A stretch of 64,000 nt of DNA from Nocardia elegans NBRC 108235 (GTDB lineage: Bacteria > Actinomycetota > Actinomycetes > Mycobacteriales > Mycobacteriaceae): the NCBI RefSeq assembly GCF_001612845.1, contig NZ_BDBF01000043.1, positions 1 to 64,000 on the forward strand, given 5' to 3'. The position numbers and the translations under genes are program-made. The first letter of the stretch is position 1; each line of letters starts with the position of its first letter. Of this stretch, positions 20,118-28,675 are shown piece by piece. The notes beneath the pieces are model-generated. The model was not told where the DNA came from and searched no databases. It was given only the letters and a program-made list of their open reading frames with translations.

Positions 20118-20219
20118 CCGTTCGCGGCACACACGAATGTGCGGGACCGGGCCCCGCAGCGGAAACCCGGCCCCGCGGTCGGCTACCGGGTGTGGGTCGG
20201 CAGCCGACGGTCCGCCCCC

Positions 20220-21473
20220 CTATGTGCGCCTGCCGCAGACGATGTCGACAGCGCGCGCGAGGATGTCGAGTCCGTGATCCAACTCGGAATCCGTAATGGT
20301 CAGCGGTGGAAGCAGTTTCACCACCTCGTCGTTGGCGCCCGAGGTTTCTACGAGCAATCCCTCCTCGAAGGCGACCCGGCTCACCTTGCCCGCCTCGGAG
20401 GCGTCGTCGAAGACCAGGCCGTGCACCAGACCGCGGCCCCGCGTGGACAATCCGCCCACCGCATCCGCCACCTGCGCCAAGGCGGCGCGCACCCGCTCGC
20501 CGCGGGCCAGCGTGGAGAGCTCGAGCCGGTCGTCACGCCAGTACTCCTCCAGCGCCACCCGCGCGGTGACGAACGCGGGATTGTTACCGCGGAAGGTGCC
20601 GTTGTGCTCGCCGGGCGCCCACTGGTCCAACTCGCGCTTCATCAGCACCAGCGCCATCGGCAGGCCGTAGCCGCCGATCGACTTCGAGAGTGTGACGATA
20701 TCCGGGGTGATGCCCGCGGTCTCGAAGGAGAAGAACGGTCCGGTCCGCCCGCAGCCCATCTGCACATCGTCGACGATCAGCAGAATTCCGCGCGTCGCGA
20801 CCAACTCCGAGAGCCGGCGCAACCACTCGGCGCCGGCGATGTTCACCCCGCCCTCGCCCTGCACCGTCTCCACGATCACGGCCGCCGGTTTGTCCACCCC
20901 CGAGGACGTGTCGTCGAGCATCCGCTCGATCCACGCCAATTCGTCCGCACCACCCAGGTAGCCGTCGTAGGGCATCGGATGGACATGCGGCAGCGGCACG
21001 CCGGCCCCCGCCCGCTTGGCGGCGTTGCCGGTCACGGCCAGCGCACCCAGCGTCATGCCGTGAAAGGCGTTGGTGAAATTCACCACCGTGCTGCGCCCGG
21101 TAATCTTGCGGGCCAGCTTCAGCGCCGCCTCCACCGCGTTCGCCCCCGTCGGGCCCGGGAATTGCACCTTGTAGTCGAGCCCGCGCGGGACGAGGATCAG
21201 ATCGCGCACCGCCTCGAGCAGATCACGCTTGACGACCGTCGACATATCCAAGCCGTGAATGAGCCCGTCGCGGGACAGATAGTCCAGCAGGGCCGCCTTC
21301 AGGATCGGATTGTTGTGCCCGTAGTTGAGCGCGCCGGCTCCGGCGAAGAAGTCGAGGTATTCACGACCCTGCTCGTCACGGAGCCAGGCGCCGCGGGCGG
21401 TGTCGAAGACCGTCGGCCAGACCCGGCAGTATCCACGCACATCCGATTCCAGCGTTTCGAAAACGGTGGTCAT
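20220..21473 (-). CDS. ectB: Diaminobutyrate--2-oxoglutarate transaminase (EctB-like), without ectA/ectC beside it
   Basis: Class III aminotransferase of 417 residues. It makes L-2,4-diaminobutyrate from aspartate semialdehyde and glutamate. Features: LDFFAGAGALNYGHNNP and DGLIHGLDM near the N-terminus; the PLP aspartate in LIVDDVQMGCGRTG; the Schiff-base lysine in TLSKSIGG; HNGTFRGNNPAF. These match EctB rather than generic acetylornithine transaminases. In ectoine operons it sits between ectA and ectC; here neither is present on either side. It may supply diaminobutyrate to another pathway or work with distant ect genes. A dyad operator candidate lies just upstream. Confidence 0.88.
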   Translation of the reverse strand: MTTVFETLESDVRGYCRVWPTVFDTARGAWLRDEQGREYLDFFAGAGALNYGHNNPILKAALLDYLSRDGLIHGLDMSTVVKRDLLEAVRDLILVPRGLDYKVQFPGPTGANAVEAALKLARKITGRSTVVNFTNAFHGMTLGALAVTGNAAKRAGAGVPLPHVHPMPYDGYLGGADELAWIERMLDDTSSGVDKPAAVIVETVQGEGGVNIAGAEWLRRLSELVATRGILLIVDDVQMGCGRTGPFFSFETAGITPDIVTLSKSIGGYGLPMALVLMKRELDQWAPGEHNGTFRGNNPAFVTARVALEEYWRDDRLELSTLARGERVRAALAQVADAVGGLSTRGRGLVHGLVFDDASEAGKVSRVAFEEGLLVETSGANDEVVKLLPPLTITDSELDHGLDILARAVDIVCGRRT

Positions 21474-21516
21474 AGGCGGTCCTCAGGGGCGGGAGCCACC
21501 GCGGCGACCCCAGTGT

Positions 21517-21532
21517 GAAACATGACTGTTTC
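21517..21532. promoter_or_regulatory. Candidate operator dyad between ectB and the ABC exporter operon
   Basis: GAAACA-tgac-TGTTTC, a perfect 6-bp inverted repeat inside a longer imperfect dyad from 21512 (AGTGT) to 21539 (ACACT). It lies 44 bases upstream of the ectB start in the divergent spacer. A regulator binding here is inference; no neighbouring regulator gene is seen. Confidence 0.35.
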
Positions 21533-21761
21533 TAACACTGCGATGGAGGTCGCGGCAAGGTTTTGCGCAAATCCACATCGACCCGGCAACGGCCGGGACA
21601 TCGCCCCGGCGTGCCGCGACAGGCGGGGCCGGCAACCGTCGAGCATCCGAGCGCGCCCGGCCATCGGGTGCGACGACCATACCGACCGCCCGGACTTCCC
21701 CACTCCGGTTCTTCGAAATTCGCTCGCCGAGTGAGCGACCACGTCGTATTCTGGACGACTT

Positions 21762-22568
21762 GTGCGCGCACTCTCGGGGGTTTATTCACGTCTGTTCGGC
21801 GCCGGCTTCAGACGCCAATGGAATTACCGGTCGGCCGTCTTCGCGGGCCTGGCCGCCAATGTCGTCTTCGGCCTGATCCGCGCCGCGGTGATGATCGCGG
21901 CGGCACGCTCCACACCGGGCTTCGGCGGCTACACCGGTGCGTCGATCGGCGCCTACGTGTGGTTGTCGCAGGCCATGCTGGGCGCCCTGCGGGTGATGGG
22001 GCCGCCGCACGATATCGCGGAGCGGGTACGCACCGGCGATGTCGCGGTCGATCTGCAACGCCCCATCGATATCCAATTCTTCTATCTGGCAACCGATCTC
22101 GGCGGATCGGCGTGCACGCTGGCGCTGCGCGGCCTGCCCTCCATCGCCACCGGTCTGATCACGGCGCAACTGGTGTTGCCCGGCACCTTCGCGCCGTATC
22201 TACTCGGGGCCGTCAGTGTCGTTGCGGCCGTGACGCTCTCACTGCTGCTGTTGTTCTCGGTGAGCCTGCTGGGATTCTGGCTGATCGAGACGCGCGGGGT
22301 CAGAATGCTCTACCAGATCCTGTCCACGTTCCTCGCCGGTCTCTACGTACCCATCCACCTGTTTCCGGCGCCGTTGGCCGCTGCCGCACGGATGACCCCG
22401 TTTCCCTGGCTGCTCCAGGGCCCGGTCGACGTGATGTCCGGTCGCGCCACGGGTTCGGCGGCCTGGGCGGTGATCGGCATGCAGGTGCTGTGGATCGTGA
22501 TCGCGATCGGCATCGGCCGGGCTCTGATCGCGGCAGGCCGGCGCAAACTGGAGGTGCAGGGTGGCTGA
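21762..22568 (+). CDS. ABC-2 family exporter permease, subunit 1
   Basis: Membrane subunit of 268 residues with about six hydrophobic helices. It starts with a short cytosolic helix and FRRQWNYRSAVFAGLAANVVFGLI. A conserved cytosolic ERVRTGDVAVDLQRPID segment after the second helix is the coupling region shared by this permease class (ABC2_membrane_6/DUF990). GTG start. It overlaps the second permease gene by eight bases. With the next two genes it forms a complete ABC exporter of unknown substrate. Confidence 0.85.
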   Translation: MRALSGVYSRLFGAGFRRQWNYRSAVFAGLAANVVFGLIRAAVMIAAARSTPGFGGYTGASIGAYVWLSQAMLGALRVMGPPHDIAERVRTGDVAVDLQRPIDIQFFYLATDLGGSACTLALRGLPSIATGLITAQLVLPGTFAPYLLGAVSVVAAVTLSLLLLFSVSLLGFWLIETRGVRMLYQILSTFLAGLYVPIHLFPAPLAAAARMTPFPWLLQGPVDVMSGRATGSAAWAVIGMQVLWIVIAIGIGRALIAAGRRKLEVQGG

Positions 22569-23382
22569 GCTCGCACCGTACGGCAACAGGCTCACACCCT
22601 ATGTGGCCGTGCTGCGCTCGCGGATGCGCTCGCAGCGCGCCTATCCGCTGTCGTTCGCCACCGACCTGTTCTCCTCCCTGCTGATCGGCGTGGTCGAATT
22701 CGCCGAGATGTGGCTGATCTACCACAACGTCACGGCCTTGGGCGGGCTGAACTCGACCCAGATGCTGCTGCTGTTCGGCCTGTCCAACCTGAGCTTCGCG
22801 CTCGCGCAGATCGCCGTCGGTCACACCGACACCCTGGCGACCTACATTCGGCTGGGCACCCTCGACGCCTTCCATCTGCGACCCCAGCCCCTGCTGCTCC
22901 AGCTGATCACCAGCGATGTGTCGCTGCGGCGTCTGTCGCGGGCCACCGTCGCGGCGGTGGTCCTGACGGCCGGGCTGATCGGCAACAATATCGAGTGGAG
23001 CCCAACGCATATCGCGCTCGCGGTGAGCAGCGTAGTGAGCGGGATCGCCATCTTCGCCGGACTGTTCGTCTGCGCCGCGGGCCTGCAATTCCACCTGGTG
23101 GACGGCTCGGAACTCACCAACAGCTTCACCTACGGCGGATCCTTCGCCGCCCAGCAGCCGAGTTCGGTGTTCTCCGGACCGCTGCGGGCGCTGTTCGGAT
23201 TCGCGATCCCGGTGTCGTTCGTCGCCTATCTGCCCACGATCGCCCTGCTCGGCCTGCCCGGACCGCGGTGGCTGCCCGCCGAGCTCGCCTGGTTCGGACC
23301 GCTTGCGGCACTGTGGGTTTGGATAATGGCCTCGACGCTGTGGCGCATCGGGGTACGCCACTATCAGGGAGGGGGCGGATGA
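22561..23382 (+). CDS. ABC-2 family exporter permease, subunit 2
   Basis: 273 residues, six helices, same class as the preceding gene but only distantly similar to it. ATYIRLGTLDAFHLRPQP is the matching coupling segment. GTG start inside the end of subunit 1 and a four-base overlap (ATGA) with the ATPase start show one translationally coupled operon. The two permeases probably form a heterodimer. Confidence 0.85.
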   Translation: MAELAPYGNRLTPYVAVLRSRMRSQRAYPLSFATDLFSSLLIGVVEFAEMWLIYHNVTALGGLNSTQMLLLFGLSNLSFALAQIAVGHTDTLATYIRLGTLDAFHLRPQPLLLQLITSDVSLRRLSRATVAAVVLTAGLIGNNIEWSPTHIALAVSSVVSGIAIFAGLFVCAAGLQFHLVDGSELTNSFTYGGSFAAQQPSSVFSGPLRALFGFAIPVSFVAYLPTIALLGLPGPRWLPAELAWFGPLAALWVWIMASTLWRIGVRHYQGGGG

Positions 23383-24548
23383 ACACCGTCGAAGTATCGG
23401 AACTGACCAGACAATTCGTGCTCCGGCGCAGTGCGCGGGGCCGCCGCAGACGCGTGCGCGAGGTGCTGACCGCCGTGGATTCGATGAGCTTTCGCATCGA
23501 ATCCGGTTCGGCGGTCGGCTATATCGGCGCCAACGGAGCCGGCAAATCCACCACGATCAAGATGCTCACCGGCATCCTGGTGCCGACTTCGGGAACGGTG
23601 CGCACCTGCGGACTGGATCCGGTGCGCCGGCGGCGCGAACTGGCCGGCCGGATCGGCGTGGTGTTCGGACAGCGGTCACAGCTGTGGTGGGATCTGCCGC
23701 TGCGCGAATCGTTCACCATCCTGGCCGCGATCCATCGCCTGGAACCGGCCGCGGCCCGCCGCCGCACGGACGAACTCGTCGAACAACTCGAGATGGCGCA
23801 CACCCTCGACACCCCGGTCCGTCAGCTCTCCCTCGGTCAGCGCATGCGCGCCGAAATCGCCGCGGCGCTGCTGCATCGCCCGGAGCTGCTGATTCTCGAC
23901 GAGCCGACCATCGGACTGGACGTACTGTCCAAACAGCGGCTGCGGGAGTTCCTGCGCCGGGAACGGGTGGACAGCGGCACCACCCTGCTGCTCACCACCC
24001 ACGATATGGGCGATATCGAGCGCCTCTGTGAACGGGTGCTGGTGGTCGACCACGGCCGTCTCGCCTACGACGGCACGCTGCCGGGACTGGCGCGCACCGT
24101 CGGCGCGCGGCGCGTCCTGGTCGTCGATCTGGCCCGGCCCAGCGACGATCTCACCGACCTCGCGGGAGCGACACTGCTGGCGGCCGAAGCCGACGGCATG
24201 CGGCAGCGGCTGGCGTTCGACCCCGAAATCACTACCGCCGCCCAGCTTCTCGCCGCCATCTCGAACCGGGTCGAGGTGCGCGACCTGTCCATCGAGGAAC
24301 CCGATATCGAGGATGTGGTGCGCCGCATCTACTCCGCCGGAGACGGCACCGCCCCGGCGCCGTCGGACGCCGGGACGGTTGCCCGGGGCGCGATCCCCGG
24401 GGACGAGGCGGAATCAGCCGCCGAACGACCCGGTGAACAGGGTGTTCAGAACGCCGCTGAGGGCGGCGCTGCCGGTGTCGAGAAGGCCGTTCAGCGCGGC
24501 GCTACCGGTGTCGATGATGACCGGAATCATGCTTCTACCTCTCTCTAG
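23379..24548 (+). CDS. ABC exporter ATP-binding protein with unusual C-terminal tail
   Basis: 389 residues. Walker A GANGAGKST near residue 49, Q-loop VVFGQRSQLWWDLP, signature LSLGQRMRAEIA near residue 150, Walker B LLILDEPTIGLD, H-loop TTHD. The W-W-D after the Q-loop is typical of ATPases paired with DUF990-type permeases. The family normally ends soon after ...EDVVRRIYSA; here about 60 Gly/Ala/Glu-rich residues follow. That tail is read from DNA whose opposite strand encodes the small peptide at 24414-24530, so it may be unselected read-through. Start ATG overlaps the permease stop. Confidence 0.88.
   Translation: MNTVEVSELTRQFVLRRSARGRRRRVREVLTAVDSMSFRIESGSAVGYIGANGAGKSTTIKMLTGILVPTSGTVRTCGLDPVRRRRELAGRIGVVFGQRSQLWWDLPLRESFTILAAIHRLEPAAARRRTDELVEQLEMAHTLDTPVRQLSLGQRMRAEIAAALLHRPELLILDEPTIGLDVLSKQRLREFLRRERVDSGTTLLLTTHDMGDIERLCERVLVVDHGRLAYDGTLPGLARTVGARRVLVVDLARPSDDLTDLAGATLLAAEADGMRQRLAFDPEITTAAQLLAAISNRVEVRDLSIEEPDIEDVVRRIYSAGDGTAPAPSDAGTVARGAIPGDEAESAAERPGEQGVQNAAEGGAAGVEKAVQRGATGVDDDRNHASTSL
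24414..24530 (-). CDS. Small peptide (38 residues) with tandem DTGSAAL repeats
   Basis: The frame gives 38 residues: a hydrophobic start MIPVII, two consecutive 11-residue repeats DTGSAALNGLL and DTGSAALSGVL, then NTLFTGSFGG. AGAGAGG lies seven bases before the ATG. Repeat structure and composition look selected rather than random. The peptide is very hydrophobic and small, like secreted or membrane-active actinobacterial peptides. It lies antisense within the 3' tail of the ABC ATPase gene. No family known to me. Confidence 0.5.
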   Translation of the reverse strand: MIPVIIDTGSAALNGLLDTGSAALSGVLNTLFTGSFGG

Positions 24549-24707
24549 GGGGCATAGGCCGTCGATGCCCGTGCCGGGCGATCGACCAGACCCACCCTGC
24601 TGGCCGGAACTTAATCGCCGCTGGCCGGTAGCTGAGAGGGACGTAAGAGCCGCTGTGTGGAGTGTCTCCGTAACGAAAACGATTGCGGTGTCGATGGGAA
24701 ATCGACT

Positions 24708-25037
24708 CTAGCGCTTGTCGTCTGGGCGATTGCTGTCCGACGAGTACAAGCTGACCTCACCGCCCTCGCCGAGAAATGCGTTGACCAGCATGATCCGCTC
24801 GGCCTGCATGGCGTCGGCGTCCGGTGCGGCGGTGGTGATCGAAATCTGCGGAATGGCAGCCCAGTTCACGACATAACGCTCGGGCGGACCTTCCGCGCCG
24901 GAGACGTGCGCGAGGCGAAAGACCGAGACTGTCCGGCGTTCCATCAGATCTCGCACCACCTCGGCGATTCGCTCGGGATCTTCGAGAGCGAACAGGAAGC
25001 CGAAGGTCAGCTCCGGCGAAGAGACATAGGCGGGCAC
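24708..25037 (-). CDS. Hypothetical protein (109 residues)
   Basis: A soluble protein of unknown family starting at a GTG with GAGGA about five bases upstream. It reads like an alpha/beta domain: AYVSSPELTFGFLFALEDPERIAEVVRDLMERRTV is split by a strand-helix-strand pattern, followed by a RYVVNWAAIPQISI strand and a charged tail. No cysteine cluster, signal peptide or membrane helix. Its composition and codon use match the chromosome. Expression unit is probably its own. Confidence 0.6.
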   Translation of the reverse strand: MPAYVSSPELTFGFLFALEDPERIAEVVRDLMERRTVSVFRLAHVSGAEGPPERYVVNWAAIPQISITTAAPDADAMQAERIMLVNAFLGEGGEVSLYSSDSNRPDDKR

Positions 25038-25395
25038 AAATCCTCAGGCTAGCCACCCATGACCGGTCGCGCAGGCGCCGCGCCGCCGATGGTGGATCTT
25101 CGCGATCATGTGATCCCGGCGTGATGCGTATAACGATTGTCCGGCACCTTGGGTGTTCCGCGCGTCAACCGTTGCATGCCAAGTCAGGACACGCTTTCCT
25201 GAATATGTCCCCGCATTCGGACACGTCTTTCGCATCGTCGCGGATATCCCGGTTCGTACACCCGTGAGCAGTGCGACCGAACAGCCGGCGTCCGATTCCG
25301 CGGGACTACGCCGGAGCCGAGGGGAGCCCCTCCCCGAAAACCTCCTCGGCCCTGGCGTAACCAGATTCCGACCGCTGAGACGAGGGTGGGAGACG
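25038..25395. other. Divergent spacer
   Basis: 358 bases between a minus-strand hypothetical and a plus-strand DUF4254 gene. It must carry both promoters. I see no hairpin, RNA gene or convincing small frame in it. Confidence 0.4.
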
Positions 25396-25938
25396 ATGGC
25401 GACCGCATACGCCGGTGACAACGACGCGACCGGCGCACTTCCGTCGGTATCCGCACTACTGCGCGCATTCCGGTCCACGACGCCACCGCCCGGCGACCAT
25501 CCGGTGCTGGAGGCGGCCCGGCAGCTGGTCCACTGCCACGAACTACGCCGGCACGCCTACCGGGAGGCGCAGGCGCCGAAGGCGTCGAGCGCGCGCGTGG
25601 CCGGTGCCAGCCGCCTGGTCGACCACATCGATCGCGAACGGACTCGGCTGGTCGACTGTATCGACGTCTGGGTGGCCGACAACATCGCGCACCGCGAGGG
25701 CGCGTCGCTGCATACCGAAACCCTGGGTGCGGTCATCGACCGGATGGCCGGAAAATGGGTCGCCGCCCATCATGCGCTCGGACTGCCCGCCTCGAACCAT
25801 CCGACGGACGAACTCCCCGCCTCCACGCCGGACGGCGAGGCACACCTGCACTGGGTGCGCCTCGCCGAACTGGCCGACGGCTACAAGGATCTGATCACCG
25901 ATATCGCCGAACACCGGCGTCGGCTGCCGGTGTTCTGA
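25396..25938 (+). CDS. DUF4254-family protein
   Basis: 180 residues, all-helical. The segment LHTETLGAVIDRMAGKWVAAHHAL is the DUF4254 core; HYRxA-like and ELADGYKDLITDIAEHRRRLPVF elements form the C-terminal helices. Function of the family is unknown. The ATG at 25396 is preceded by GGGAG; an open frame extends 81 codons further upstream but has no ribosome site and unlikely composition. Confidence 0.75.
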   Translation: MATAYAGDNDATGALPSVSALLRAFRSTTPPPGDHPVLEAARQLVHCHELRRHAYREAQAPKASSARVAGASRLVDHIDRERTRLVDCIDVWVADNIAHREGASLHTETLGAVIDRMAGKWVAAHHALGLPASNHPTDELPASTPDGEAHLHWVRLAELADGYKDLITDIAEHRRRLPVF

Positions 25939-25944
25939 CTCCGC

Positions 25945-26265
25945 TCAGTGCTTCGGATCGACGATTTCCACATCGGCATCGATGATGGGCTGCGCCGCAT
26001 TCACATTCGCCGCCGAGTCGGGCTCGTCGATCAACACATCCGGCTCGTCGCGACCGGTGTTCACCCCGGCCGCCGCCTCCCGATCACGGTGCGCCGCGGC
26101 CGCGGCCTCCCGCATTTCGATGGCGTCGGTGATCCAGTCACCGATTTCACGCGTCACTTCCGAGACCGTTCCGGTAATGATCGTTGCAATATTGCCGACG
26201 TGTCGCGCCCCGGAGGATGTCAGCTCCTGGATCAGATCCTTGTTGCTCTCGAATTTTCCGATCAT
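25945..26265 (-). CDS. Hypothetical helical protein linked to desaturase operon
   Basis: 106 residues. The first 55 residues form helices (IGKFESNKDLIQELTSSGAR, then a moderately hydrophobic NIATIITGTVSEVTREIGDW), and the remainder is an acidic, disordered tail rich in Asp, Glu and Ala. The ATG directly abuts the stop of the desaturase gene, implying translational coupling. It could be a small partner or anchor of the desaturase; that is inference from position only. Confidence 0.6.
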   Translation of the reverse strand: MIGKFESNKDLIQELTSSGARHVGNIATIITGTVSEVTREIGDWITDAIEMREAAAAAHRDREAAAGVNTGRDEPDVLIDEPDSAANVNAAQPIIDADVEIVDPKH

Positions 26266-27420
26266 CTACCCGCCCACCTCGCTCGGCTCGACCTGCCGCT
26301 CTCGCATCACGATAACACCAGGCTGCGAGCCTTTCCCGACGATGGCCGGGGGAAGGGCGAGCGTGCAGATCTTGAGCCAGACCGAGCCGACCTGTTTGCT
26401 GAGCCGGCCGGTGTTGTAGGGCAGGCCGTATTTCTCGCACAGTGCGCGTACCTCGGGTGCGATCTCCGGATAGCGGTTGGCCGGCAGATCCGGGAACAGG
26501 TGGTGTTCGATCTGGTGGGACAAGTTGCCCGACAGGATGTGGAACAGTTTGCTGCCGCTGATGTTGGCCGAGCCGAGCATCTGCCGCACGTACCACTCGC
26601 CGCGCGTCTCGTTCTCGGTCTCCTCTTCGGTGAACGTCTGTACGCCCGACGGGAAGTGTCCGCAGAAGATGATCGAGTACGCCCAGACGTTGCGCACCAG
26701 GTTGGCGGTCACGTTGCCGGCCAGGGTGGAGACGAACAGCGGGCCGCTCAGCAGCGGAAAGACGATGTAGTCCTTGAGCACCTGCCGGCCCGCCTTGCGG
26801 ATCTGCCCCTTGGCCAGGCGCTTGATATCCGACCACTTCCGCTTGCCCTTGACGATGTTGTCGGCCTCGAGGTCGTGCAGCATCACGCCCCATTCGAACA
26901 ACAGCATCAGCGCCAGCGCGTACACCGGGTTGCCCAGGTAGTACGGGTTCCACTGCTGGCCCTCGTCGATGCGCAGCACGCCGTAGCCGATGTCGCGGTC
27001 CCGACCGTGGATGTTGGTGTAGGTGTGGTGCATGTAGTTGTGCGAATGCTTCCACTGATCGGCCGGGCACACCGTATCCCATTCGAACACACGCGAATTC
27101 AGGCCGGGCTCGCGCATCCAGTCCCACTGGCCGTGCATGACGTTGTGGCCGATCTCCATATTGTCCAGAATCTTGGACAGGCTCAGCGCCGCCACCCCGG
27201 CCAGCCAGAACGGCGGCAGGAAGCCCAGGTACATCAGTCCGCGCCCGGCGATCTCGAACCCGCGCTGCGCCTTGATGATCGAGTAGATGTATTCGCGGTC
27301 GCGCTCCCCCAGATCGGCGGTGATGCGGTCGCGCAGCGCGTCCAGCTCCCGGCCGATCTCGGCGACCTGTTCGGGCGAAAGGACCAGCGGTCCGTTCTCG
27401 GTTTCGGTGAGTATGGTCAT
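26266..27420 (-). CDS. Membrane acyl-CoA/fatty-acid desaturase (DesA3-like)
   Basis: 384 residues. Three histidine boxes of membrane di-iron desaturases are seen: HNVMHG near residue 92, HSHNYMHH near residue 125, and HQIEHH near residue 303. Hydrophobic segments flank the boxes. It resembles the mycobacterial stearoyl-CoA delta-9 desaturase DesA3, which takes electrons from the oxidoreductase encoded upstream in the same operon, as here (15 bases apart). The product probably introduces a double bond into C16/C18 acyl chains used for membrane lipids. Regulated presumably by the divergent TetR gene. Confidence 0.92.
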   Translation of the reverse strand: MTILTETENGPLVLSPEQVAEIGRELDALRDRITADLGERDREYIYSIIKAQRGFEIAGRGLMYLGFLPPFWLAGVAALSLSKILDNMEIGHNVMHGQWDWMREPGLNSRVFEWDTVCPADQWKHSHNYMHHTYTNIHGRDRDIGYGVLRIDEGQQWNPYYLGNPVYALALMLLFEWGVMLHDLEADNIVKGKRKWSDIKRLAKGQIRKAGRQVLKDYIVFPLLSGPLFVSTLAGNVTANLVRNVWAYSIIFCGHFPSGVQTFTEEETENETRGEWYVRQMLGSANISGSKLFHILSGNLSHQIEHHLFPDLPANRYPEIAPEVRALCEKYGLPYNTGRLSKQVGSVWLKICTLALPPAIVGKGSQPGVIVMRERQVEPSEVGG

Positions 27421-27435
27421 GACGGTTCTCCCCTT

Positions 27436-28545
27436 TCAGATTTCGATGTCGACGTCGCCGACCGCGGCGCTGACGCACAGCTGGATCGGCTGGTCGGGAT
27501 CGCTGTCCACTTCGCCACTGCGCAGATTGCGGGTGCAGCCGGACCGCTTGACCGCCGTGCAGGAGAAGCAGATACCCATCCGGCACCCGAACTCCGGCGT
27601 CAATCCGGCCGATTCGGCCTGTTCGAGCAGGCTCGCACCGGTGTTCTCCGACTGCTTGCCGCTCACCGAGAAGGTGGTGATGCCCTCGACGTCGGTGGTG
27701 TCGGCCGGCGTGGCGGTGAGGACGAATTCCTCACTGTGCAGCCGGTCGTCGAGACCCTCGGCCTGATAGATGCGGCGCACGGACTCCATCAGCGGCGGCG
27801 GGCCGCAGACGTAGGTCTGAGCGGTCGCGAAGAACGGCGCGATGCGCGACAGTTCGTCGTAGTCGAGGAACTTCGCGCCGGGCACGGTCGCGCAGTTCCA
27901 CGGTGCGCCGTCCAGCCGCTCGGACCGGGCCAGTTCCGGATAACCCAGCACGATGTCGACGTTGTCGTGGCGGCGGGCGATATCGGCGAGCAGGTCCCGG
28001 TGCGGCACCTCCTGGGGTGAGCGGGCGTAGTGCAGGAACACCACGTCACCGCGGTACCCCTCGGCCACCAGCGTGGACAGCATCGACAGCACCGGTGTGA
28101 TGCCGCTGCCTCCGCTGATCAGCACCACCTTGTCCGGTCGCCGCTCCGGCAGCCGGAACACACCGGACGCGGGCGCCAGGTCCACGACCATTCCCCGCTT
28201 CGCGTGCCGGTGCAGATACTGCGACACCAGCCCCTCCGGATGCGCCTTCACGGTCAGCGTGAGGGTGCGGCGCGGGCCGGCTTCGGCATCGATCGGCGAA
28301 TAGCAGCGGGTGTGCTTCACTCCGTCGATCAGCACGCCCACCTGCACGAACTGACCTGCCTCGTGCCCGGCCCACTGCCGGGTCGGACGGAGTGTGAGGG
28401 TCACCGAACCGGGCACCGACCGATCCACGCCGATGATCTCGGCCCGCATATCGCGCAGCGTCAGTGTCGGTCGCACCAACTCCAGATACCGGTCGAGCGG
28501 GTGCGGCGAGGTCAGTGTCTGGACCAGATCGAGCAGTCCCACCAT
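27436..28545 (-). CDS. Ferredoxin reductase / ferredoxin fusion, electron donor to the desaturase
   Basis: 369 residues from the ATG at 28545 (GGGGAG upstream); the open frame extends 18 codons further but runs into the promoter palindromes. FAD domain with RCYSPI near residue 88, NAD domain with GGSGITPVLSML and CGPPPLMES, and a C-terminal plant-type [2Fe-2S] domain with CRMGICFSC plus a later cysteine in IQLCVS. This matches the Rv3230c-type partner of DesA3, passing electrons from NADPH to the desaturase. Same operon as the desaturase. Confidence 0.92.
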   Translation of the reverse strand: MVGLLDLVQTLTSPHPLDRYLELVRPTLTLRDMRAEIIGVDRSVPGSVTLTLRPTRQWAGHEAGQFVQVGVLIDGVKHTRCYSPIDAEAGPRRTLTLTVKAHPEGLVSQYLHRHAKRGMVVDLAPASGVFRLPERRPDKVVLISGGSGITPVLSMLSTLVAEGYRGDVVFLHYARSPQEVPHRDLLADIARRHDNVDIVLGYPELARSERLDGAPWNCATVPGAKFLDYDELSRIAPFFATAQTYVCGPPPLMESVRRIYQAEGLDDRLHSEEFVLTATPADTTDVEGITTFSVSGKQSENTGASLLEQAESAGLTPEFGCRMGICFSCTAVKRSGCTRNLRSGEVDSDPDQPIQLCVSAAVGDVDIEI

Positions 28546-28577
28546 GCGGTTCTCCCCAGCCTTCGTCTGTTGATCGC

Positions 28578-28597
28578 GTGCACCTATTTCGGTGCAC
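28578..28597. promoter_or_regulatory. Inverted repeat in desaturase/TetR divergent promoter
   Basis: GTGCACC-N6-GGTGCAC, a perfect 7-bp inverted repeat 33 bases upstream of the reductase start. A candidate operator for the divergent TetR protein. Confidence 0.45.
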
Positions 28598-28603
28598 ATC
28601 TGT

Positions 28604-28618
28604 ACACTGAACTAGTGT
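28604..28618. promoter_or_regulatory. Second inverted repeat in desaturase/TetR promoter
   Basis: ACACT-gaact-AGTGT. The AGTGAAC-type half-sites recall TetR-family fatty-acid desaturase regulators such as Pseudomonas DesT, but the match is loose. Candidate operator or core-promoter overlap. Confidence 0.45.
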
Positions 28619-28675
28619 GCCTTGCGGTACCGCAATAGTTCAACCTGCATCTGATGTGACCGATGCAACATCTCC

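Noticed and set aside
25948..28020. Plus-strand open frame of 690 codons
   Set aside because: Antisense to the desaturase and reductase genes; composition is that of a shadow frame.
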